A stretch of DNA of 33,995 nucleotides from positions 1 through 33,995 of IMG/VR virus record IMGVR_UViG_3300035182_000761; one strand, 5' to 3'. Positions 1 through 8,284 of this stretch are shown piece by piece; positions within the stretch are counted from its first letter, which is position 1, and each line of letters begins with the position of its first letter. This DNA comes from a virus. The translations under genes were made by a program, and so were the position numbers. The notes under the pieces were generated by a model that ran no database searches, was not told the DNA's origin, and saw nothing but the letters and a program-made list of their open reading frames with translations.

Positions 1-2
1 TC

Positions 3-626
3 CTCGTGGCCGGAATTAGCGGCGTTGACTGCGTTTTTTCAGGTTGCGCTGTGACGGCTCAGGTTACCCCGGATATGACGGTTGCCGTCGCATCAGGCTC
101 GATCCGCTCCAACAGCGTTACCCGAACAGTGACTGGTGCCAACGCCACAATCTCCGCATCGAACGCCAGCAACCCCCGCCTTGACCTCGTGGTCATCACC
201 TCGGCGGGGGCGATAGCGGTAAGAGCCGGAACGGCGGCGACGGCGCCTATTCCTGCCGCCCGTGTCGCAAATGACGTGGTTCTCGCAGTGGTCTATGTCC
301 CCGCCTCAGATACCGCAATTCAGGCAAACCAAATTGTTGATCTGCGGGTAACCGAGGGCAGTACCAATGTGGCTGTCACTGGGGGGTCTATCAACGGAAC
401 CCCTATCGGCGGCACAACTCCCGCTGCTGTTGCGGCTACCACGTTGAGTGCGACAGCAACAATCGCAACTGGAGTCTACACCGTGGCGACTCTCCCCGCC
501 GGTGTGCAGGGGCAACGGGCTTACGTCACTGACGCAACTGCCCCCACTTTCCTTGGCGCTTTGACTGGCGGCGGGACGGTTAAGTGCCCCGTGTTCCGTA
601 ATGCTACAACTTGGGTTTCTGCGTAA
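3..626 (+). CDS. Phage tail protein, 5' truncated by the window edge
   Basis: The frame is open to the left edge, so the N-terminus is missing; the GTG at 6 is only the first possible start in view. What remains is about 206 residues rich in Ala, Thr, Val and Ser, with the look of a beta-structured virion protein. The stretch NPRLDLVV with a following NDVVLAVVYVPA, and an end resembling N-A-T-T-W-V-S-A, are patterns I know from phage tail or fibre-associated proteins. It lies just upstream of the L-K-I-J module, which supports a tail role. No enzymatic motif is seen. It could be an accessory fibre or a tail-tip decoration protein; I cannot choose between these. Confidence 0.7.
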   Translation, partial: LVAGISGVDCVFSGCAVTAQVTPDMTVAVASGSIRSNSVTRTVTGANATISASNASNPRLDLVVITSAGAIAVRAGTAATAPIPAARVANDVVLAVVYVPASDTAIQANQIVDLRVTEGSTNVAVTGGSINGTPIGGTTPAAVAATTLSATATIATGVYTVATLPAGVQGQRAYVTDATAPTFLGALTGGGTVKCPVFRNATTWVSA

Positions 627-635
627 GGGGTCGAT

Positions 636-1400
636 GTGCCTTCTCTTATCATAGGGGATTCCGGGAGTTTTGTTGGCGAGGCTTGGGTCGGCGGCGCGGT
701 AACTAATCAAGCCGTTTCAAATCTGCAATCGCTTGCCCCCGGCACAATCGTCGATATGTTCTCAATTGACGCCACCGCCTACGGGTTGGGGCTGCTTAAC
801 TACTCGCCCGAGACAAATGCCTTGGGGAATGATGTCGTGTGGCAGGGAGTGACATACGTGCGGTTCCCCGTTATCGTGGATGGGTATCAGAAAAGCAGCC
901 AAGGATCCTTGCCACGCCCCACCATGACTCTCGGCAACGTGGGCGGGATACTCAGTCCTTTACTCAAGGCGTACAACAGCCTATTAGGCTGCAAGGTTAC
1001 GCGGCGGCGGACGCTATCGAAGTATTTGGATCCAGTGAACTTCTCTGGCGGGGTAAACCCAACGGCAGACCCAAATTCCCATTTTCCAGATGAGGCGTAC
1101 TTCATTGACCGAAAGTCGGGGGAAAGCGCTCTAGCCATCCAGTTTGAGTTAGCCGTCGCGTGGGATGTAACTGGTGTAAAATTGCCTTTACGTCAAGTGA
1201 TTCGGGACTCTTGCCAATACACGTACCGAAGTGCCGAATGCAGTTATATTGGGGGTGCGGTGGCGAAGGTCGATGACAGTGCGACGGCAAACATAGGTGA
1301 AGACCGTTGTAGCAAAACCCGTGTGGGTTGTACGTTACGATTCGGCGTAAATAACCCTTTACCCGCCTCTTTCTTCCCTTCCGTTGGCTTAATCCGATGA
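636..1400 (+). CDS. L: Phage minor tail protein L (tail tip, iron-sulfur type)
   Basis: The gene has a GTG start with AAGGGG upstream and encodes 254 residues, close to the usual size for lambda gpL. The C-terminal third carries four cysteines at about residues 193, 202, 225 and 232. This is the arrangement that binds an Fe-S cluster in lambda gpL (known for the family). The protein is expected at the tail tip, joining the tail tube to the gpJ hub. Its TGA stop overlaps the ATG of the next gene (ATGA), as expected in the L-K-I-J cluster. Assignment rests on order, size and the cysteine pattern. Confidence 0.9.
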   Translation: MPSLIIGDSGSFVGEAWVGGAVTNQAVSNLQSLAPGTIVDMFSIDATAYGLGLLNYSPETNALGNDVVWQGVTYVRFPVIVDGYQKSSQGSLPRPTMTLGNVGGILSPLLKAYNSLLGCKVTRRRTLSKYLDPVNFSGGVNPTADPNSHFPDEAYFIDRKSGESALAIQFELAVAWDVTGVKLPLRQVIRDSCQYTYRSAECSYIGGAVAKVDDSATANIGEDRCSKTRVGCTLRFGVNNPLPASFFPSVGLIR

Positions 1401-2098
1401 CCCCTGAAGCCTTAGCCCACGCCCAGTCCGACATAGACCGCGAAGTCTGCGGCCTCTTTGTTATCCGTAAGGGGCGCGAAGAGTACATCCCATGCCAAAA
1501 CACCGCAGAGCACCCGGCAGATGACTTTATAATCGACCCGGACGATTGGGTTAAAGCCGACGCACTCGGTGAGATTGTAGGCATTTTCCATTCGCACCCG
1601 AGGTCACGCCCGCTGCCCACCCAGGCAGACCTTGTGTCGTGCGAACGCTCTGGCCTGCCTTGGACAATTGCGAACCCCAGAACTGGGGAAGTCCACACAT
1701 TCCAACCTACGGGCTACGAAGCTCCGTTGTATGGCCGCGAATACTGCCACGGCGTACTGGATTGCTATTCGTTCGTCCGCGACTTTTACCGTCAGGAGTA
1801 TGGGATCGAGCTGCGGGATTATGAGCGCGAGGATGAGTGGTGGCTCAAGGGGTTTGACCTGTACAGGGACTACATGAGGGATGAGGGGTTCCGCCCGATC
1901 GACATCTCAGATATGCGAGTTGGCGATGGTATTATTATGAACATAGCCTCAGACGTGGGCAATCATGGGGCAATTTACATAGGGGAGGGTCAGATGGCTC
2001 ACCACCTATACCAACGCCTAAGCAGCCGCGACATCTACGGCGGGTACTATCGAAAGCACACGTTACTCGTAGTGCGCCACAAGGATTTGAACAATTGA
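1397..2098 (+). CDS. K: Tail assembly protein K: JAMM peptidase fused to NlpC/P60 hydrolase
   Basis: Two catalytic domains are visible in 233 residues. The N-terminal half is a JAMM/MPN fold with Glu16 and the zinc motif H65-x-H67-P followed by D78; the usual Ser before the Asp is Thr here. The C-terminal half is NlpC/P60-like, with Cys123 in the context HGVLDCYSFVRDFY and His190 in NHGAIYIGEG. Lambda gpK homologues act during tail-tip assembly and are thought to cut peptidoglycan. The start overlaps the gpL stop, and the stop overlaps the TTG start of gpI, so translation is probably coupled. Confidence 0.93.
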   Translation: MTPEALAHAQSDIDREVCGLFVIRKGREEYIPCQNTAEHPADDFIIDPDDWVKADALGEIVGIFHSHPRSRPLPTQADLVSCERSGLPWTIANPRTGEVHTFQPTGYEAPLYGREYCHGVLDCYSFVRDFYRQEYGIELRDYEREDEWWLKGFDLYRDYMRDEGFRPIDISDMRVGDGIIMNIASDVGNHGAIYIGEGQMAHHLYQRLSSRDIYGGYYRKHTLLVVRHKDLNN

Positions 2099-2679
2099 AA
2101 ACGATCAGGCTTCATGGGTGGCTCGGGAAACGGTTTGGCAAGCAATTCCGCCTCGATGTGGCTTCGCCTGCCGAGGCTGTGCGCGCGCTTTGTTCCCAGC
2201 TAGCTGGGTTTCAAAAAGCTCTCACTGACGACGTGCATGGGTTTCGGGTTCGAGTACAAAAGACAGCCTTGGTGGAGAAGGAGCTGCAATATCCGTTTGG
2301 GGCTTCTGAAACTCTGCACTTAGTTCCCGCCGTATCGGGATCTGGGGGCAAGGGGGGTATTGGGCAAATCTTTCTCGGCATCGCGTTGATCGCAGCCTCT
2401 TTCCTTTTCCCACCAGCCTTTACTTTATTCGGCGTTGCAGTTGCCCCTGCTTTGGCCAGCTTTGGCTTCTCCATGATCCTCGGGGGCGTTGCCCAGTTTC
2501 TGTTCGCCCCACCGTCTTCCAAGGTTACGGAGCGCCCCGAGAACAAGCCAAGCTACGCGTTCAATGGCCCAGTCAACACTGTGCAACAAGGCAACTGCGT
2601 CCCCGTGCTTTACGGCGAGCTCATCATCGGGTCGCAAGTCGTGTCCGCCGGACTATTCACGGAAGACCTCGCCGTATGA
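2095..2679 (+). CDS. I: Tail assembly protein I
   Basis: The 194-residue product begins at TTG, which overlaps the gpK stop as TTGA. No in-frame ATG lies close by, so coupled initiation at TTG is the best choice. The N-terminal part is a ubiquitin-like segment (KTIRLHGWLGKRFG), typical of lambda gpI. A Gly/Ala-rich hydrophobic segment (about residues 85-145) with possible transmembrane stretches follows, then the conserved end with NTVQQGNCVPVLYGEL. GpI is required for tail assembly and is absent from the mature tail in lambda (known). The stop overlaps the gpJ start. Confidence 0.92.
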   Translation: MKTIRLHGWLGKRFGKQFRLDVASPAEAVRALCSQLAGFQKALTDDVHGFRVRVQKTALVEKELQYPFGASETLHLVPAVSGSGGKGGIGQIFLGIALIAASFLFPPAFTLFGVAVAPALASFGFSMILGGVAQFLFAPPSSKVTERPENKPSYAFNGPVNTVQQGNCVPVLYGELIIGSQVVSAGLFTEDLAV

Positions 2680-5600
2680 GCAAGATATACGGTTCCGGTG
2701 GCGGGAAATCAGCCGGTAGCGCTCCACAAGAATCCCCAGACAGCCTTCGCTCGCGCCAAAAGGCTCGCATCGTGGAGGTGCTCTCTGAGGGCGAAATTGT
2801 CGGGCTGGTAACTGGCCTTAAATCGGTCTACTTGAACGACGTCGCCGTCCAGAACGCCGACAACTCGTATAACTTCAACGACGTGACGATGGTATCTACC
2901 GTCGGCACACAAGTCCAAGACTACATACCTGGCTTCTCTGGGTCGGAGGCGGAGACGGCGGTAGGGGTGAAGATTGTTCAAGCGACGCCGTACATCATTT
3001 CCGTACCCGCTCGTTCATCTTCAGGTGCAGATGCTATTCGTTTGACTATCGGAGTCCCCGGCTTAACTTTTCTTGATGATAAGGGGAACATCAATGGCAC
3101 GAATGTAGACCTCCTCATCCACGTTGAGCATAACGGCGGTGGCTACGTGCAGAAGGCGGCAAACACCATTTCCGGCAAGACGACCAGCCGCTACCAGCGC
3201 AACTACCGCCTCTCGTTACCGCAAACCGAGACTGGCCCATGGAACGTGCGTATCACCCGCGTAACGGCAGACTCGGCAAGCGCCAAACTCGTCAATGACC
3301 TTTACATCGACTCGTACACTCTGATCTCCGAGTTGAAGATGCGCTATACCAATAGCGCGGTGGTCGGATTGGAGATCAATGCCGAGCGCTTCAGTTCTAT
3401 CCCGACGCGCGGATACCACGCGCAGGGCTTGAAAATTAAAGTGCCGACCAACTATAACCCGACGACGCGGGTTTACACGGGGTTTTGGGATGGCACTTTT
3501 CAAACTCTGTACTCCAACAACCCCGCGTGGGTGATGTACGACTTGCTGACCCAAAGCCGGTATGGGCTGGGTCGGTACGTGGACGTGGGACTGGTGAACA
3601 AATGGAACCTTTATACCATCGCGCAGTATTGCGACGCCCTCGTTCCCGATGGCTACGGTGGGACAGAGCCCCGGTACACCTGCAATTTATACCTACAGTC
3701 GCGGGAGGAAGCGTTCAAGTGGATTCTCAACGTGGCTTCGGTATTTCATGCAGCGGCCTATGGTAGCGGGGGAGGCATCGACTTCGTACAGGATGCCCCG
3801 CGTGATCCTATCGCCCTCTATACGCCAGCCAATGTAATCGAAGGGATTTTTGAATACTCCGGTGCTAGCATCAAGGCTCGGCACAATGTCGCCTTGGTGT
3901 CGTGGAATGACCCAGCGGACATGTACCGGCAAAAGATCGAGTACGTAGAAGACCCGGATGACATCGCCCTCTATGGCCTGGTACAGACCGAGGTCGTGGC
4001 GCTCGGCTGTTCGTCACGAGGGCAGGCGCGACGTTTCGGACGCGCCATCTTGTATGCCGAGAAATATGAGAGTGAAGGAATCGCATTTACGGCGGGGCTA
4101 GACACGCACAAGGTCTTCCCTGGTGCCGTCTTCAATGTGGCCGACCCAACGCGCGCGCAGGTACAAAACGGTGGGCGGCTGCTCTCGGCTACGACGACCT
4201 CCATCACAATTGACCGCCCCATTACAATAGGGGTAGGGGTAAGCCACACGGTGCGAGTGGTGCTGCCCGACGGTACGGTGGAGGCGCGCACCGTGTCCAA
4301 CTCGGGGGCTGGCCTGACCGTTCTTAACGTCAGCGCAGCGTTCTCGCAAGTCCCCTTGTCGATGGCGATGTGGGTAATCGAGTCAACCGACAAGCCGACC
4401 GAGAGTTGGGTATGTTTGTCAGTTACAGAGGACACGGCGTCCAGCAATATCGCGGTAGTTGGGATGGCCTACCACCCGGAGAAGTTCGCGCTTATCGACG
4501 CTGACCTGCCGTTGCCCGCGACCCCAACATACAACCCGTACTTGGCTTCGCCGCCTCCGACTTCGCTGGCAGCCTCAGTTTACCTAAGCAACCAGAACGG
4601 GCTGGATTTACTCGTGTCGTGGGTGCCAGCAGAGGGCACTCGGTTTGCGAGGATCGCATACGCGCTGGCCAACGAGAACTTCACTGTGATCGACGCGCTG
4701 TACTCGAACTCCTTTACGATTCCAAACGTCTCGATAGGCGCGTACACAATCCTGGTGAGCACACTCAATAGTGCCGGGGTTCCGTCTCCCGAAGCGTCCT
4801 TGACGTATAGCGTGGTGTCGGCTGCGGTACTTCCGGACGTGACGGGACTGGCTCTCCAGCAACCTTTTGTCGATCAGTTCGCGGCGTTCGTCTGGAACGG
4901 GCTACCTACCGCTGACAGTTATAGAGTGCAGATACTCGTCTCGGGCGTAGTCAAGCGCGACGTTACTATCTCATCCGTGTGGTTCCGTTACGATTATGCC
5001 GAGTCGCTGGCGGACGGCGGAGGCACGCCTCTGCGGGCATTCGATATTCGGATCAAAGCCAAATTCGGGACATTGGAGTCAGGCAATTGGCTACAAATTT
5101 CGGTGGCCAACGCCGCCCCCGCCGCACCTTCTATCTCGGTTACTGCCCTTCCGTTGGCTATTCAGGTGATCGCCACTCTGCCAGCAACGGTCACGGACTA
5201 TGCGGGCATGATCGTGTGGGCGAGTACGACGCCTGGGTTCGCCTTGATTGACGCAAACAAGATATTCGATGGGGTTACCAACACTGCCACAATCAACGGG
5301 CTTACCGCAGGAATCCCTCTTTACGTTCGGAGCGCCTTCTATGATGTGTTCGGTAAGACCGGCCTGAACGCAACCTCGGAATTTACCGTAACCCCCTTCG
5401 CCAACTCAGCCAACCTGCCGATCGTCAACACTCTGCCGTCAAGCGGCCTGGCCGAGGGTCAGGTGATATACCTGACCACCGACGACAAGCTCTACCGATA
5501 CAATGGCACGGCGTGGGTAACGTGGGTCGATGGGTCTGACATACTCGCTGCCTCAGTTACGGCGGGCAAAATCACAACGACGAGTCTGTCGGCAATTAGC

Positions 5601-6752
5601 GTCAACATGGGCACTTTGACGGCGGGTAATATCACGCTGGATACCTCTGGGTTCATTCGTGGCGGATCGACCGCCTATGACACAGATACAGGATTCTGGC
5701 TAGGCTACAGCAGCGCAGCGTACAAATTCAGCCTAGGTGACCCTGCCGGTAACAAACTGACTTGGGACGGAACCAATCTAAACATCGTTGGAGGCGGCAC
5801 ATTTAGCGGCGCATTGTCGGCAGCCACAGGGACGTTCGCTGGGTCACTATCGGCAGCCACAGGGACGTTCGGTGGGTCACTATCGGCAGCTACAGGGACG
5901 TTTGCTGGGTCACTATCGGCAGCTACGGGGACGTTCGGTGATCTCACAGTAGCATCCGGCGGCAACGTCAAGATGGGTCAGACCGCGTACAATACTGGGA
6001 CAGGATTCTGGCTTGGCGACGCTTCGGGGACGGCAAAATTTAGTCTGGGCAATAGCACAAACTTCATGCGATGGACAGGAACCGCACTTGAGGTGAGTAG
6101 CAGCACAAACACACAAACGTTCAATGCGAGCGGCACTTGGACAAAACCAAATTTCGGGACGATGGCTTTTGTCGAAGTTTGGGGTGGCGGTGGTGGTGGC
6201 GGTGGCGGCTACAATGGCGGCGGAGCTCCCAGTTACGGTGGCGGTGGCGGTGGCGGTGGCGGTTACTCAACTCAACTGTTTCTTCTTTCAGGGTTAGGCG
6301 CTACTGTGGCGGTAACAGTTGGCGCGGCTGCGGCAGGCGGCGTAAGCGGCGCAAGCGCCACATTCGGAACTGACGGACATCAATCGAGCTTCGCCGCATC
6401 AGTGATCGCACTCGGAGGGAAGGGCGGTAAATACTCAAGCGGAAATGCTCCTGGCGGTGTAGCGGGAGTTGGTGGTGGTAACGGTGGAACCGGATCAAGC
6501 TCAGATACAACAGCAGGGACGGCTGGGTCGCAAGGGACAAATGGTGGCGGTGGTGGCGGCGGCGGATCTGGCAACAATTACTCTGGCGCCAACGCCGCCG
6601 GAGGAACGAGTGGCGGTGCGGGCGCAGGCGGGGCTGGCAATGGGGGTTCCGGCATAGCGCCCGGTGGTGGCGGTGGAGGTGGTTACCAGGGTACATTTCC
6701 GAATAATGGCGGAAGTGGCGCGGCTGGACGTGTTCGAATTACGGTTTTCTAA
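2676..6752 (+). CDS. J: Tail tip host-specificity protein J with repeat and glycine-rich C-terminus
   Basis: This 1358-residue protein is longer than lambda J (1132). The first ~600 residues are the conserved hub region; the start MSKIYGSGGGKS is typical. Fibronectin-like segments follow (about 610-900), then a fibre-type stretch with LTTDDKLYRYNGTAWV. A pair of related modules (GFWLG...KFSLG...W-x-G) flanks four 11-residue repeats of the LSAATGTF type (about residues 1045-1088). The last ~190 residues are extremely glycine-rich and end in GAAGRVRITVF, like receptor-binding tips built on glycine-rich folds in other phages. It forms the central tail tip and decides host binding. The start overlaps the gpI stop by ATGA. 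Confidence 0.95.
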   Translation: MSKIYGSGGGKSAGSAPQESPDSLRSRQKARIVEVLSEGEIVGLVTGLKSVYLNDVAVQNADNSYNFNDVTMVSTVGTQVQDYIPGFSGSEAETAVGVKIVQATPYIISVPARSSSGADAIRLTIGVPGLTFLDDKGNINGTNVDLLIHVEHNGGGYVQKAANTISGKTTSRYQRNYRLSLPQTETGPWNVRITRVTADSASAKLVNDLYIDSYTLISELKMRYTNSAVVGLEINAERFSSIPTRGYHAQGLKIKVPTNYNPTTRVYTGFWDGTFQTLYSNNPAWVMYDLLTQSRYGLGRYVDVGLVNKWNLYTIAQYCDALVPDGYGGTEPRYTCNLYLQSREEAFKWILNVASVFHAAAYGSGGGIDFVQDAPRDPIALYTPANVIEGIFEYSGASIKARHNVALVSWNDPADMYRQKIEYVEDPDDIALYGLVQTEVVALGCSSRGQARRFGRAILYAEKYESEGIAFTAGLDTHKVFPGAVFNVADPTRAQVQNGGRLLSATTTSITIDRPITIGVGVSHTVRVVLPDGTVEARTVSNSGAGLTVLNVSAAFSQVPLSMAMWVIESTDKPTESWVCLSVTEDTASSNIAVVGMAYHPEKFALIDADLPLPATPTYNPYLASPPPTSLAASVYLSNQNGLDLLVSWVPAEGTRFARIAYALANENFTVIDALYSNSFTIPNVSIGAYTILVSTLNSAGVPSPEASLTYSVVSAAVLPDVTGLALQQPFVDQFAAFVWNGLPTADSYRVQILVSGVVKRDVTISSVWFRYDYAESLADGGGTPLRAFDIRIKAKFGTLESGNWLQISVANAAPAAPSISVTALPLAIQVIATLPATVTDYAGMIVWASTTPGFALIDANKIFDGVTNTATINGLTAGIPLYVRSAFYDVFGKTGLNATSEFTVTPFANSANLPIVNTLPSSGLAEGQVIYLTTDDKLYRYNGTAWVTWVDGSDILAASVTAGKITTTSLSAISVNMGTLTAGNITLDTSGFIRGGSTAYDTDTGFWLGYSSAAYKFSLGDPAGNKLTWDGTNLNIVGGGTFSGALSAATGTFAGSLSAATGTFGGSLSAATGTFAGSLSAATGTFGDLTVASGGNVKMGQTAYNTGTGFWLGDASGTAKFSLGNSTNFMRWTGTALEVSSSTNTQTFNASGTWTKPNFGTMAFVEVWGGGGGGGGGYNGGGAPSYGGGGGGGGGYSTQLFLLSGLGATVAVTVGAAAAGGVSGASATFGTDGHQSSFAASVIALGGKGGKYSSGNAPGGVAGVGGGNGGTGSSSDTTAGTAGSQGTNGGGGGGGGSGNNYSGANAAGGTSGGAGAGGAGNGGSGIAPGGGGGGGYQGTFPNNGGSGAAGRVRITVF
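5808..5939 (+). repeat. Four 33-bp tandem repeats inside the J gene
   Basis: Four consecutive 33-bp units encode the 11-residue repeat GSLSAATGTFA/G, with synonymous and Ala/Gly variation between units. In-frame units of this kind, with GTF and small residues, are common in the trimeric stalk parts of phage fibres. Copy number could change by slippage, altering stalk length. Confidence 0.9.
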
Positions 6753-6832
6753 GGATTTAGAAATGAAAAGCGTAGTTCTTGTGGCAAGCTTGTTATGATT
6801 ACGGACGAGCCACCCATTAAACACTGATCGCC

Positions 6833-7192
6833 ATGACCCCAAACCAGACGCGCAGGCGCAAAACTGACCCCGAAGAATCGCAAGCCCATGTCCACCGACG
6901 CAAGTCTGATTCTGATTCGATACTCCACATGCACAACCGACTTGACGACTGTGAGGAATCCATCAAGCTGCTGCTTGAAAGTAACCGCGACACCGCTGAA
7001 TTGCTCAAGTCTCTGACTGGAGAACTTGGCCGCGTGGCTGAAGTACTGGAGGCGTGGAATAATGCAAAGGGCTTCATTCTGACTCTGAAACTAATCAGCG
7101 GCGGGGTGAAGATCATTGTGCCCCTCATCGCATTCGTCGTGATCGTATGGGTGTTCATCAAGACCGGAAAATGGGTTGCTAGTGCTGGATGA
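6833..7192 (+). CDS. Small coiled-coil protein with C-terminal membrane segment (lysis-region, possibly XhlA-like)
   Basis: This 119-residue protein has a highly charged N-terminus, a helical segment with heptad-like leucines (about residues 35-75), and one strong membrane span near residues 95-112 (IIVPLIAFVVIVWVFI) followed by a short Lys-containing tail. The layout resembles hemolysin XhlA-type or other holin-associated proteins. I infer this from topology and from its position between the tail genes and the endolysin, not from a specific motif. Two micro-ORFs (6763-6798 and 6795-6827) lie between the J stop and this start, and the Shine-Dalgarno of this gene itself is weak. Confidence 0.75.
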   Translation: MTPNQTRRRKTDPEESQAHVHRRKSDSDSILHMHNRLDDCEESIKLLLESNRDTAELLKSLTGELGRVAEVLEAWNNAKGFILTLKLISGGVKIIVPLIAFVVIVWVFIKTGKWVASAG

Positions 7193-7296
7193 TGAACGAT
7201 TTTGACACACTTGTTTCTGCGGTAATTGTCCGTGAGCGCGGCTTTGTCGATCACCCGCCCCGCCTCTTAACAATATGCACCCGGCGGGCTTTCTGA
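7189..7296 (+). pseudogene. Possible N-terminal remnant of a GH108-type muramidase
   Basis: A 35-codon frame starts at ATG 7189, overlapping the previous stop. It reads MMNDFDTLVSAVIVRERG, then FVDHP, then a divergent end finishing in TRRAF. FD...REGGYVDHP at the N-terminus and a following Y-G-I-T segment are the signature of phage N-acetylmuramidases of family GH108. Here RERGFVDHP matches well, the catalytic-region Glu is retained (VRERG), and the reading then degenerates and stops. I infer a truncated endolysin gene left beside the present M15 endolysin. It may instead be a short bridging ORF whose similarity is accidental. Confidence 0.35.
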
Positions 7297-7313
7297 GCAC
7301 AGGAGACACATCA

Positions 7314-7658
7314 ATGCCCACTGAAACTCTCTTACAAAAGCAGTTCCGCTTCATGCGGATGGTGCCCCGCCTTCTAGACAAGGCTCACGAAATGGGCTTT
7401 GAGGTTACAGAAGGTGATGCCTTCCGCGATCCCCGTGTTCATGGGGCTGTAGGTGTAAAGATGGGGTACGGCCACCCAAAATCCTGCCATAAGATCCGGC
7501 TTGCGATAGACCTCAACCTCTTCAGGGATGGGAAATTCCTTGACAGTTCGGAGGTTCACAAGCCTCTGGGGGAATGGTGGGAGTCCCAAGGTGGGTCTTG
7601 GGGTGGGCGCTTCGATGATGGAAACCACTATAGCCTTGAGTATAAGGGGATGCGGTGA
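7314..7658 (+). CDS. M15 family endolysin (VanY-like peptidoglycan endopeptidase)
   Basis: The start at 7314 is chosen because AGGAGA lies 8 bases upstream. An in-frame start at 7275 has no such site. The 114-residue product matches the phage M15 endolysin pattern: GDAFRDPRVHGAVGVK, then HKIRLAIDLNLF and WGGRFDDGNHYSLEY. The zinc ligands and catalytic residues are visible as His59, Asp66 and His105. These enzymes cut the peptide cross-links of Gram-negative peptidoglycan at the end of infection. There is no signal peptide, so release should depend on the downstream holin. Confidence 0.93.
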   Translation: MPTETLLQKQFRFMRMVPRLLDKAHEMGFEVTEGDAFRDPRVHGAVGVKMGYGHPKSCHKIRLAIDLNLFRDGKFLDSSEVHKPLGEWWESQGGSWGGRFDDGNHYSLEYKGMR

Positions 7659-7686
7659 TGCGTGCCCACATGAAGGGGATAAACCC

Positions 7687-7866
7687 GTGAATGCACCAGA
7701 CAATAAAACTTTTGTGCTCGCCTTTGTTGGACTCGTTGCATTCTGCATCTGGTCGGCAATGGCTTACAATGACCCTGCGCTGCGACCTGATTACCTCAAG
7801 TTAATCATGGCGACCGTTGCAACCGTCGTCGCAGTAGCACTGCGCGATTTACCTCCACCACGCTGA
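7687..7866 (+). CDS. Holin (two transmembrane segments)
   Basis: The start is GTG at 7687, with AAGGGG 8 bases upstream. The 59-residue protein has two hydrophobic helices: FVLAFVGLVAFCIWSAMAY and YLKLIMATVATVVAVAL. They are joined by a short charged loop, and a Pro-rich basic tail follows. Size, topology and position directly after the endolysin fit a small holin that permeabilises the inner membrane to release the M15 enzyme. A 10-codon micro-ORF (7658-7690) bridges the endolysin stop and this GTG. A longer in-frame ORF from 7528 overlaps the endolysin in another frame and is not used. Confidence 0.82.
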   Translation: MNAPDNKTFVLAFVGLVAFCIWSAMAYNDPALRPDYLKLIMATVATVVAVALRDLPPPR

Positions 7867-7877
7867 AAGGAATTGAA

Positions 7878-8171
7878 ATGCAAGTAATCGTAAACATCGC
7901 CCCCGTAGACACCCAACTCGCAGCCGGTCAAACTCTGGCTGATTGGGTAATTGACATTCTTGACGCGTCCGGCACCGTCGTCCAGTCGCAGACCACAGGC
8001 ACGCCTTCCGCTACGTTCGGCATTTCGACAGATGGCATCTACACCGCGCAGGCCAAGCGGCTTGATTCTACTGGCGATCTGTTCGGGGCTGTGAGTGTGT
8101 CAGACCCGTTCACCGTCGCTGCGCCTCAGTTGGGCCAGTCTGCCGGTTCGGTCACCGTCACCGTAGGCTGA
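7878..8171 (+). CDS. Small beta-rich phage protein in the lysis cluster
   Basis: This 97-residue protein has a clear AAGGA Shine-Dalgarno before ATG. It has no signal peptide or membrane span. Alternating hydrophobic/polar stretches and Thr/Val/Gly content (ADWVIDILDASGTVVQSQTT, DGIYTAQAKRLD) suggest an Ig-like beta-sandwich. I know similar unnamed proteins beside holins in other siphophages. The C-terminal motif GQSAGSVTV reappears, slightly changed, in the next gene. Its stop TGA overlaps the following ATG (TGATGA). Function unknown; an accessory virion or lysis-associated role is possible. Confidence 0.75.
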   Translation: MQVIVNIAPVDTQLAAGQTLADWVIDILDASGTVVQSQTTGTPSATFGISTDGIYTAQAKRLDSTGDLFGAVSVSDPFTVAAPQLGQSAGSVTVTVG

Positions 8172-8284
8172 TGAAGCGCGCCATTCGCCTATGGCGCTGG
8201 CTTATCAGGCTGATTCTTCGCCTGTTCGGACGGCGCTATGGGCAATCCGCTGGAACTGTGACTGTCCGAAAGGGGAAGCCATGA
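8171..8284 (+). CDS. 37-residue cationic amphipathic peptide, disruptin candidate
   Basis: ATG at 8171 overlaps the previous stop, and the TGA overlaps the ATG of the lipoprotein gene, so this frame exactly fills the intercistronic gap. The peptide begins MKRAIRLWRWLIRLILRLFG. It has 11 Lys/Arg, no acidic residue and two Trp. Arginines at 3, 6, 9, 13 and 17 alternate with Leu/Ile/Trp, giving one charged and one greasy face on a helix. Phage disruptins, known from coliphage phiKT, are cationic peptides that break the outer membrane in place of spanins. No Rz/Rz1 pair is visible here. The assignment is inferred from composition and place; a non-functional bridging ORF is the alternative. Confidence 0.55.
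   Translation: MKRAIRLWRWLIRLILRLFGRRYGQSAGTVTVRKGKP

Noticed and set aside
1102-1698. 198-codon minus-strand ORF under gpL/gpK
   Set aside because: It is antisense to two clearly recognised tail genes and has no supporting signals.
6301-6842. Minus-strand ORFs rich in His/Arg/Pro opposite the gpJ end
   Set aside because: They are the antisense reading of glycine codon runs and have no natural protein character.
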